The notes under the pieces were generated by a model. The model saw only the letters and a list, made by a program, of their open reading frames with translations, did not search any database and had not been told where the DNA came from. From assembly GCA_963921825.1 (NCBI GenBank), contig OY997593.1, forward strand, positions 73,402,513-73,466,512: a stretch of 64,000 nt of DNA, read 5' to 3'. The translations under genes and the position numbers were made by a program. The first letter of the stretch is position 1. Each line of letters starts with the position of its first letter. Source of the DNA: Erodium maritimum. Lineage: Eukaryota; Streptophyta; Magnoliopsida; Geraniales; Geraniaceae. Positions 55,341 to 64,000 of the stretch are shown one piece after another.

Positions 55341-56790
55341 AAGAGAAAAAGAAACCAACCAAACCAAAATGAACACTAAAAAACCGTTAATTTAGGGTAT
55401 GATTTTTTTGGATGACAAACTAATCGAAAAAACCGAAAAATGAGCGTCCTCTAAAGTACAATTTTAACATTATCAGGTCTTTCAAACGAAACCTATTTTC
55501 TTTTCTTTTTGATATAAAAAACACATATTCTTCCAAATTTATAATATGCAAATCCATTTTTTAGTTTGAATCAGACTCAATTATTGAATCCAATTTATCA
55601 TATTTATTATATTTTAAACATAATATGTTTTTCGGTTTATATCCGGAAAGAATAGGCGGCTCTCATTCAGATTTTTTCTGTACGGTTTTTCGGCGATCGT
55701 TTTTTGTCCAAAAATCCAAAAAGAAAGCCGAATTTTGACATTTAAAATGACAAAATAAAAACACGATAAACCCGACTGTTATATTCACCCGTACGATCTC
55801 CTACCTTTAAATGACTTTTTTCCCACATAATATTCTCCATCAAAATTTTGGTATTGTTTATTGCTCAATTAAGTCAACCATATAGTAAGAGTTGTGAATT
55901 TGCTTCCAAATTTGGATGCCCTCCTACTTTTAGCCAAAAGAAATGTGGATTCACTCATATTATTCTTCATTGCTGGCTGAAAAGGAAATACATAGAAACC
56001 ATATATGTGTTTTGTGGCTTACAGCTCCTATGATGATTGGGAACTTCCTAAGAACCAACACAAGTATTGTTCTTTCATACTTTGTCCTAGAAAAGTTCAT
56101 GAATAAAATCCTCTTTCGACGACAAGTGTAGCTGCGTGGATTCGCCACTTGGCGATCGGACGTGTTACGACTTTATAATGTGGGAAATATAAGGTACTAT
56201 TGGACTGTCCTATAAGGGACACCAAACTGCACATTTCCCTTCCCTTTCACTGCATAAGAAATGAGCTTAGTATTATGATATTTGTTGAATATTTTTATTC
56301 TCATTTCTTTTTACTAAATTTTACTTTACAGTTCAGGTCATTGTAAATTTGTAATAGATTCCATGAGACATTGAAAGCTAAGTTTGAGTTCTGAGCTGTA
56401 TTATAAACATATATGATTGAACCATTTACATATTTTTTTGACTTAAGAGGTACAGATTTTATTAATAACACGGGAGCCTGTACAAGTAAAGAAGTATCGA
56501 AGGACTCAAAACACATAACTCTAAAACAATATAAACAATATTGAAATCGCCACATAGACAAACAGGAAAAGGAGTGGGGGTTGGAAAACGGAACTGAAAG
56601 TATTGTTCAAAGTACTGCCTTAACTCTACTTGATTCCACGTAAAGTGCGATCGAACCTAAACTCGACAGTCGGATTGATAGGATATACGTGAATCAAGGT
56701 TCACTGCCAGGAAAAGTCCTGAAATCAGATAAAATAAAATAAAAACCCAATCGATTAGCCTGATCCAAAATCGAGAGAAGGGTCGAGGAG
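55341..56790. other. Intergenic stretch
   Basis: No gene. About 56430-56570 has a minus-strand LINE tail look (a TATTTTTTTG run followed by AGGTACAGATTTTATTAATA), without visible borders. Confidence 0.3.
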
Positions 56791-56958
56791 GGTGCTCCGG
56801 TGGAGACCAAGGAGATGGACGCACCGGTGGCGGTTTCAGAGATGGAGGGGGTTGCTTAGGAAAGAGGATCTGATACAGTTTGTTTCAGTGCAAGCTCAAT
56901 CTGCAGTATGTACTGAATACGAGGGAGCATCGATTCTGTACGCTTTTCACATGCATCC

Positions 56959-57372
56959 ATGGAGGCCAAGGAGGTAGGAACATCGATGGCTGCTTCAATG
57001 ACGGCTGTAGAGGTAGCGGGGGCTGCTCGGAGATGGGGATCGGTTGTGGGCTCAGCGATAGGGAGGAACGGGACAACGACGACAGTGAGTTATTTGACGA
57101 CGACGAGGCGTGACGCAAAGGCGGAGCAGGGAAAGCAACCACTGGGAGAAGGGTTATTGTCGGGGGCGGAGTTAGGTGAGAACGACGCCATGGAGACGGA
57201 GAAGAGCGATCGAACCGGGGCCGAGAAGAACGATGACGATCTTAAGGACGATCAGCCACCTGCACTAAAGGCGAAGAAGAAACCCTTACACCCTTATAGA
57301 GCTAAAGAAGATCGACATTCACAATTATGCAATAAAATGATTAGACCATATATGGTTGTGAAAAGGAAATAA
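56959..57372 (+). CDS. Unrecognised open frame, 137 codons, doubtful
   Basis: An ATG frame with an Ala/Thr-rich first half and an acidic-to-basic second half (EKNDDDLKDDQPP, then ALKAKKKPLHPYRAKEDRH). It is more GC-rich than its surroundings and starts near a CATGGAGGCC context. No domain, signal peptide or membrane segment is seen, and I recall no family. Direct repeats around GGTGGAGACCAAGGAG-like sequence upstream suggest repeat origin. It could be a degraded transposon frame or a lineage-specific gene. Confidence 0.2.
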   Translation: MEAKEVGTSMAASMTAVEVAGAARRWGSVVGSAIGRNGTTTTVSYLTTTRRDAKAEQGKQPLGEGLLSGAELGENDAMETEKSDRTGAEKNDDDLKDDQPPALKAKKKPLHPYRAKEDRHSQLCNKMIRPYMVVKRK

Positions 57373-60300
57373 ATACTTTATTTATATGTTTTTTTGGCTG
57401 TAAAAATTTGGGGAGTCCATTTATTTAAGAATATAGGTATAATCGGGAATTGAACCGTAATCAAAATGTAAAAAACCGAACATTTTTTGATCCCGTGTCT
57501 ATTTTGATTCTAAGATCTGGACAATTGAACGTTTTGGTACGATACATGAAATGAGGCCCCAATTCGATTAACTAATCCATTGTCACCTTAAAAATTAAGG
57601 AGGATAGTCTCAAAGATGTTCACCTTAATCAAAATTTAAATGAACTAACCAAAACTCTTAACTTATATTCACCCACATTTTTTTCTTCATTTATAATATG
57701 TCACATTGAGAAATTATATTCTTATGCTTGGAGTTACAGAGAAAGGGACAAAAGGTTTGGTTCAGACTATAAAATACTGGTTCTTTTAATACAAATTGGT
57801 AATGGGGGAATTTGAATATTTCATCTCATTGGAACTCAGAATCTATCCAGCTATGAACTTATTATATGTATCTCCATTTTTTTCTTCTGTGGAGATATTT
57901 TTACGTGTTATATTAGATCTATGATTTATATCGGTTATGATTAAACAATTAATTATGCATTTTAAAGAACACGAGGTAATTGAAACATTAAGCGGGTCCA
58001 TATCAAATAAAAACAGAGTTTTATTATGCAAACTACGAATGAATAAGAGTTATTGAATTCACGAAATCTAATGACCCAGATACTATTAGCGTGTGATAGC
58101 AATTTTGTAAATAGAATTTTTCCCGTCTTTTGACCGCACTGTAGTGTGTGTTGACCACGGTGGTAGGGCACAAAAAGTTATAACGATTATGCATGTAAGG
58201 TTCTAACACCTTAATTTGCATGTAAGGTTTTCAACATCTTACAATGTAGTAAGGATGTAAGATTCTGAATACCTTTGTATGTAAGGTTGCAGCACATTAG
58301 ATGACAAGTTTCAATTACTTACATGAGTTTGCTATAATAGCAGTCAACATTGTTATAGTTTCGCGAAAAATTCAAAACTTCGCATTTTAATCTTTTATGT
58401 TTAGTGTTTAGATCCGACGACCTACAACGATTCGTAATTTACATAATAAGAATGGTTTGTACAGAATATTACTTATGTATATATATGTTTGATTTTCATA
58501 TGGTACCACGTCAATGATCTTATTTATTTTTGCTTCTTCCTCCTTATTTTTCTTTGCCCTAATCAAGTAAGCTACATGATTGAGAACTTCTTTTGTCCTT
58601 TTTCATAAATTTTCAACTTCATTATGTAATCCCCACTTATAAAGTATCATAAGTGAAGAGTGTCATCATCTAATTACAAAACTAAAATAAAATTGAAGAA
58701 AAAAAAATATATTTTAAACAAATTACAAAAAAACATAAAAATAATTAAAGGTAGGCATGGAGTGAATAAGATGGAACAATATGTTCTTGTCTTTTTCTTC
58801 ACATTTTGTCCTTGTTGTAAAATAAAATTGAATGTTAAGTTGAGATGACATAATACATAAGTATATCAGAGTCGGATGTTTTCGAACTTAGGCATATTTC
58901 GTCTCGTCACATGTATATCCGATGGATATATATAATAGTGTTTTTCATTAGGAAAACTAGAAATTACAACGATCACGCTTTCGTATTTCACAATATCAAA
59001 CAAAAGTTCAATAACACAATGTCTGGAGTTCCGATAAATCGTGGAAAAAATACTAAAAATCCCCAAGTTTGCAAAATACTCATTTTATCATAGTAAACCC
59101 AAAATAATTGTAAAATACTCATTGTATGAGTTTTCTTCTTCCTCAGAAAACTTTGCCGGAGGGGACGGAGCTCAACAAAGTTGAGATCTAGACAAATCAC
59201 GGATAATTGACATAAAGGACGTTGAAGGCAAATGAAGCTCCTTTTGCTCTCATGTCGGAAACGGGGGAATCTCATTTTCCTTACTACATCGTCAGAGTAA
59301 GATCTCATTCTCCGGTCGGCTTATGTTTCCCAGTTTATTTCAATTTTATAAGGGTAAATACGATAATTTAAATACTAAAAGTAGAAAATGGTAACGATAT
59401 ATACTCGTTTTCTGTCCAAATTTACTAATAGTATAACTAAATTTATATTGAACGTTGTGTTTTAATATAAAAAAAAACTCTCATCACTACACTAGGTATA
59501 TTTCTCCCTATTCAGGTATATTTCTCCCTATTCACTCTCTTGGTCGTTGTGTTTTTTAAGTTCTTCTAGTTATTCTTCTACTGTCGATTGGGTGTATTGT
59601 TGATGATGAAGTTCATGACATGAAATTATCGTGAGTTAGGGGCAAATAAGAATCGCCAACAATTGAAGGATCTAATCGGAAACACTAAGCCGAACGTGGT
59701 CTTCCTCGTCGAAACCTATCATTCGGGCACCCGTAGGTTGAAAGCTATCCAGTAAGTTGGTTTGGGATCCATTAGGTGGGACGGTAAGATGGTGTATCAT
59801 TCCATGACACCCCAGGCCAGGTTATCCTGACGAATCAAAACGACAAGTCGACAACACCAGGACACCCCACCACAAAAGATATGAGTTTCAGAAGAACGAC
59901 ATCGTAGGCTCCCTAGTTTTTGTACTTGTTTTTTGTGTTTCTTTGTTTTCTTCATTTTTACGATACAAAGTCGATTTCTTTTATCGGTTAAAGAGCGTTG
60001 ATACACCTAAACTACAGATATCTCGGACTACAATCTGAAACCTTGGATCTCTAACGCTGAGCAATCTCCTGTATATTACGAGCAATTGAATCACATAAAA
60101 TTCATATTTCTCCCCGTTTCAGAAACAAAAATGAAAACCCGAAAACACAAACCCGATTAATTCCCCATTGTTAGTTTTGATTGTGAAAGTTTCATATATT
60201 AAATTGTTATTAGTTTTCTGTAAATTCATTTACATGACCGAAGCTTCCTGGGACAGGCTGACGTCATTTACCTGTTTTATGACATCATCACCGCACACAT

Positions 60301-60454
60301 TAATTTTCTATAAATTCTCACTCCTTCCACCTAAAAATCTAATCATCAAACCTAGCTCTACATTTCAGCTCCTTCATTTTTTAGTGTGGCTCTGTCTCCT
60401 TAAGCGAATTTGCTGTGAAAAAGCTCTGTTACTCGAATCGATTTTGCTGCGGAA
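57373..60454. other. Intergenic stretch and 5' flank of the CCT gene
   Basis: No gene is supported. About 58195-58315 has several diverged GTAAGGTT(C/T)TAACACCTT-like units. A 20-bp perfect tandem pair lies at 59494-59533. The last few hundred bases should contain the promoter and 5' leader of the CCT-motif gene; no clear TATA box could be chosen. Confidence 0.35.
59494..59533. repeat. 20-bp perfect tandem duplication
   Basis: AGGTATATTTCTCCCTATTC occurs twice without a gap. Confidence 0.95.
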
Positions 60455-63400
60455 ATGTATGCGGACACTGGATTTTTGTTCCCATATCTCCAGAACTTCG
60501 CTCACGAAGCTCAGCAGCTCGAGGACTTCTGCAATTCCCATAGCACAAGCCCTTCTCTGGTACTTTTTTTTTATGCTCTGTTTTGCTTTTCTCTCACTGT
60601 TTGCGTGTTATTTTCTGTAAAGATCTCTACTTTTAATCTACCGAGTTGCTTGATCTGCATTTTTTTGCTGGTTTCGAGGTGGGTTTGAGCTCAGTTTCTC
60701 TGGGAAGTTGGGGTTTTCAGTTTGATTGTGTGTTTTGTTCTGTTTGGTTGCTGAGAAAATGGAGTTTGAAATTTTGGGGTGTTTGTGTGAATCCCAATTC
60801 AGAGTTTTGATTGCTTGTTCGTGGTTCTGTGTGCTAATCTACTGAAGTCAATTTGTTTATTTGTTACCCACTTGGTTCGGTTATTCTTTCATTATCTCTT
60901 GTTTGGTTGCTGAGAAAACGGAGTTGGAAATTTGTGGTGCTTGTATGAATCCCAATTTGGGGTTATTCTTTCATTATCTCTTGTTTGGTGGCTGAGAAAA
61001 TGGAGTTGGAAATTTGGGGTGTTTGTGTGAATCCCAATTCAAAGTTTTAATTGCTTGTTTGTGGTTTTGTGTGGGCTAATCTGCTGAAGTCAATTTATTT
61101 ATTTGTTTCCCACTTAGCTATTCTTTCATTATCTCTTGTTTGGTTGCTGAGAAAATGGAGTTGGGAATATGTGGTGTTTGTATGAATAGACTACCTGGAA
61201 ATTCTGAGTTTTAACTGCTTGTCAGTGGTTTTGTGTGCTAATCTGCCGAAGTCAAATGTTAAGTATTTATTTATTTGTTACATACTTGGGGTTATTCTTT
61301 CATTAGCTCTTGTTTGGTTGCTGAGAAAATAGACTACCTGATGGGGAGAATATGTATATTTTTTAATGCTGGTGTTTTATGCTGTCCAGGGTTTCCACAA
61401 AGATAATTCAATTTAAGTTATCTGCTATTGTTTTTGTCAACAATTAATGAAGCTTTAGTTGAGCCAATTAGAACATGCTTTACATTTTCTTGAAAGCTCT
61501 CTACTTCTACTCTATTGAGTATTTGAGTTGGTTGATCTGCATTTTTTTTTGGTTTCGAGGTGGGTTTGAGCTCAATTTCTCTGGGAAGTTGGGGTTTTCA
61601 GTTTATCTACATATTTTGCTCTGTTTGGTTGCCGAGAAAATGGAGTTGGAAATTTTTGGTGTTTGTATGAATAGACTACCTGGAAATTCTGAGTTTTAAC
61701 TGCTTGTTCGTGGTTTTGTTTTTGTGGGCTAATCTGCCGAAGTCTAATGTTAAGTATTTATTGATGTGTTACACACTTGGGTTATTCTTTCATTATCTCT
61801 TGTTTGGTTGCTGAGAAAATAGACTACCCGATGGGGATAATATATTGATTTTTTAATGCTTATGTTTTATGCTGTCCAGGGTTTCCACTAAGATAATTCT
61901 ATTTAAGTTATCAACAACTAATGAAGCTTTAGTAGAGCCAATTAGAACATGCTTTTACATGTTGGATCTGAGAGAACTAAGTGGACATACATGGAAATTG
62001 ATTAGCAATTTCCGCTTCCGTGTTCTTGAAGCTTATTTCCATTGGTAGGAAAGATATAGAAAAAGAAAAGCTTTTTCTTTTTTGTGTTCTTAGAGCCTAA
62101 AGAAGTAAAAAGGTTGGAGAAAAGTGAACTTAATCTCTGTGTTCTTCTTTATCGATATTCCTTGAGGTTTATTTGTTTCCAAAGCTACTTTGGAGCAAGG
62201 GATCAAAAGTTTGCCTTTTCAAGTGTTAAAGTCTCATGCAAAGTTGTGAATCCATTCACTATTTGATGAATATCTTGTGGTTTTCACTTATTTGGCTTGA
62301 ACGTTTATCTTCTTGGATTTTTGATCTTTTATGGGTTGTGGGTGTTTCTCTGATTCACTTGAAGTTACCTTTGTGAAAGAAATTTGGGATAATTGCAAAA
62401 AAGTGCCCTGGTGTATTCACTTTTTGCATCTCGTTGCCCACTTCTTTGATAATCGTAAAAAAGTGCCATGAACTTGTCTTTTTGTTGCATTTTGTATAAA
62501 TTTGTGTTTCAAAGTGATGATGTTACCCTTGAAAATAAAATAATAATTAAAGAAACAAAATCCCAATTTTCATATCCCTTATATTTCTTAAATAAAAGGA
62601 TATGGAAATTTGGATTTTTTGTTTTTACTTATAATTTTTAAATCCAAAATGTATGGGTAAAATCATCATTTTTATACAAATTGCAACAAAAGACAAGTTC
62701 ATGGTACTGTTTTTGCAATTATCACAGGAGAAGGCTACAAGTTGCAAAAAAATGAATACCTCAGGGTACTTTTTTTTTTTACAATTATCCCCAGGTAAAC
62801 TATCAAAAATATTGAAAATGGTATTTTTTGAGATCAATGTCAAAGGGCTTTTTTGTCATTATAAAGATAACGCTTACTTGTTTCCATCTTGTCATGCTTG
62901 TTTGGTTCCTTGATATATGTACTCAATATACATCAATTTGGCATTCTTATTTATGAATACGAGCATTGCATCTCTATGCTTTCCCCTTTTATGAGATTTT
63001 AGCGGTAAAGTAATCTATGAACAATGTGTTACAGACCTCAGCTATATCAGAATATGACTTGGGAGGAGAAGGAGATCTGTTCAAAGCCCCAGAACCAATC
63101 CTTGAGGAACCCCTTGGAAGCCTCGTATCAATGATCTCTTGCGGGGAAGATGGTATATCGAATATGGCATCAGATATCGAATCATTTCAAAACGAACAAC
63201 TCTTGAGCGAAGTCTTTTATGAGTGCAAGAAGGACCTCTTGGAAAAAGCTGCAAGAGACTCGCCATTTACAGAGGTCCTGGATATGAAGTTCCATGTAGA
63301 AGACAACTTGCTTCCGTGTTCACAGTTCCAGAAGAGTGTGAGCTCTGGATGTTTAAGCTCCATGGAAATGTTGCCTAGTGCTTCAGCAGGAACGGGTTTT

Positions 63401-63472
63401 GTTGATTTTCATGGAATGGATTTTGGATCTGTGTATGGGATGAGGAGGGCGTATAGCGATGGAGACATAAAG
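60455..63472 (+). CDS. CCT-motif family protein, N-terminal part (runs off the window)
   Basis: Exon 1 is 60455-60559 (35 codons, MYADTGFLFPYLQNF) and exon 2 is 63035-63472 (146 codons), joined in phase 0 and ending before AAG|GTAATT. Exon 2 has the conserved blocks TSAISEYDLGGEGDLFKAPE, SMISCGED, LLSEVFYECKKDLLEKAA, FQKSVSSGCLSSME and the MDFGSVYGMRRAYSDGDIK block before the splice site. These mark the plant CCT-motif family (remembered relatives At4g27900 and At5g53420), nuclear regulators with a C-terminal CCT domain. That domain must lie beyond position 64000, so the gene is partial only because of the window edge. The 2.5-kb first intron is full of repeats. No frameshift is seen. Confidence 0.88.
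60640..61960. repeat. Nested tandem repeats in CCT gene intron 1
   Basis: TTTCGAGGTGGGTTTGAGCT appears near 60676 and 61554, opening an approximately 880-bp duplication. Inside it TTGTTTGGTTGCTGAGAAAA recurs about five times, and the block GGTTTTGTGTG(GG)CTAATCTGC(T/C)GAAGTC recurs near 60820, 61062, 61226 and 61714. GAAAATAGACTACC(T/C)GATGGGG occurs near 61325 and 61817. The intron has grown by several rounds of duplication. Confidence 0.88.
62386..62791. repeat. MITE-like element, family A (CCT gene intron 1)
   Basis: The left end GGGATAATTGCAAAAAAGTG pairs with the right end TTTTTACAATTATCCC. The subterminal GTATTCACTTTTTGCATC pairs with GCAAAAAAATGAATACC. The centre contains CCAATTTTCATATCCC and GGATATGGAAATTTGG. 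Confidence 0.85.
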
Positions 63473-63596
63473 GTAATTTTTTTTATTGCTTTCTTGATTT
63501 GATTCCATGGAAGTAGCAATGCGATTAGATAAGCTTAGTTGTTGATTCTTGTGATGGATTCATGATCAATCGAACACGAATCATATGTTGGATCTA

Positions 63597-64000
63597 GGGA
63601 TAATTGTACAAAAATGTCCTGAGGTATACTTTTTTGCAATTTGTGACCCTTTTCTTTGATAATTGCAGAAAAATGCCCTGAACTTGTCTTTGTTGCACTT
63701 TGTATAAATTTGTTTCAAAACGAAGATTTTACCCTTAAATTATAATAAGAACAAAAAAGAACAAAAAAAAATAGAATTTCAACCTCTATTGATTTTCTTC
63801 TATTGTGAAGTGTGAACATACAAAAGGGAAGAAATTTGTATATTTTTGGATTACTTATTATTTTTAAAGGGTAAAACCGTTATTATGAAATAGATTTACA
63901 CTATGTGCAAAAGAAAGACAAGTTCAGTGCATATTTTTGTAATTATAAGAAAAGGATTACAACTTGCAAAAAGTGAATACCTCAAGGTACTTTTTTGCAA
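63597..64000. repeat. MITE-like element, family A (CCT gene intron 2, cut by window end)
   Basis: The left end GGGATAATTGTACAAAAATG is present. The right arm reaches AATACCTCAAGGTACTTTTT and GCAA at the last base, so only the terminal few bases of the element fall outside the window. Confidence 0.8.

Noticed and set aside
1..64000. A previously undescribed multi-gene system
   Set aside because: All convincing genes belong to known, functionally separate plant families, and the rest is repeat DNA. Novelty is confined to repeat structure and the unresolved piece at 13301.

Overview
This 64 kb window is plant nuclear DNA. The genes are split by short AT-rich GT-AG introns, and the space between and inside them is filled with plant repeat types: MITE-like inverted repeats, tRNA-derived SINEs, TRIM retrotransposons, LINE tails and a probable solo LTR. 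The proteins resemble eudicot families. I see no species-level marker, and an asterid origin is only a guess. No tRNA, rRNA or CRISPR array was found.

Layout. Positions 1-3600 are degenerate, repeat-like DNA. The left gene block (3.9-24.6 kb) holds an MSP1/ATAD1-type AAA ATPase (+), a single-exon BCS1-like AAA ATPase (+), an unresolved short coding-like piece (+, 13.3 kb), a chloroplast rhodanese-domain protein of the STR14 type (-) and a major-facilitator protein of the MFSD5/molybdate-transporter-like family (+). A 12-exon gene for MIP2, the plant NBAS/Sec39 homologue, fills 25.7-37.5 kb on the minus strand and converges on the transporter gene. From 37.5 to 60.4 kb I see no convincing gene. 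That stretch is a transposon graveyard with a broken LINE RNase H domain, SINEs, a 1.06-kb inverted-repeat element with a 30-G run, a 2.6-kb probable solo LTR, a LINE insertion with an 18-bp target-site duplication, a 326-bp TRIM, further LINE tails and a hAT-like MITE. The window closes with the first two exons of a CCT-motif family regulator (+); its CCT domain lies beyond the right edge.

The genes do not form an operon and share no single pathway. Three act at organelles (MSP1 at the mitochondrial outer membrane, the BCS1-like ATPase at an organelle membrane, the rhodanese protein in plastids), MIP2 serves Golgi-to-ER traffic, and the MFS protein is a membrane carrier. From memory, the MSP1, STR14, MFS and CCT order matches an Arabidopsis chromosome 4 block (At4g27680, At4g27700, At4g27720, At4g27900), which points to conserved microsynteny.

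Exon boundaries were placed by hand from splice sites, frame and family resemblance. Every multi-exon model given for MSP1, STR14, MFS and MIP2 keeps frame across all junctions. I found no clearly new biological system. The most distinctive content is the density of short repeat families inside introns and a TRIM family with unusually short 70-bp terminal repeats.
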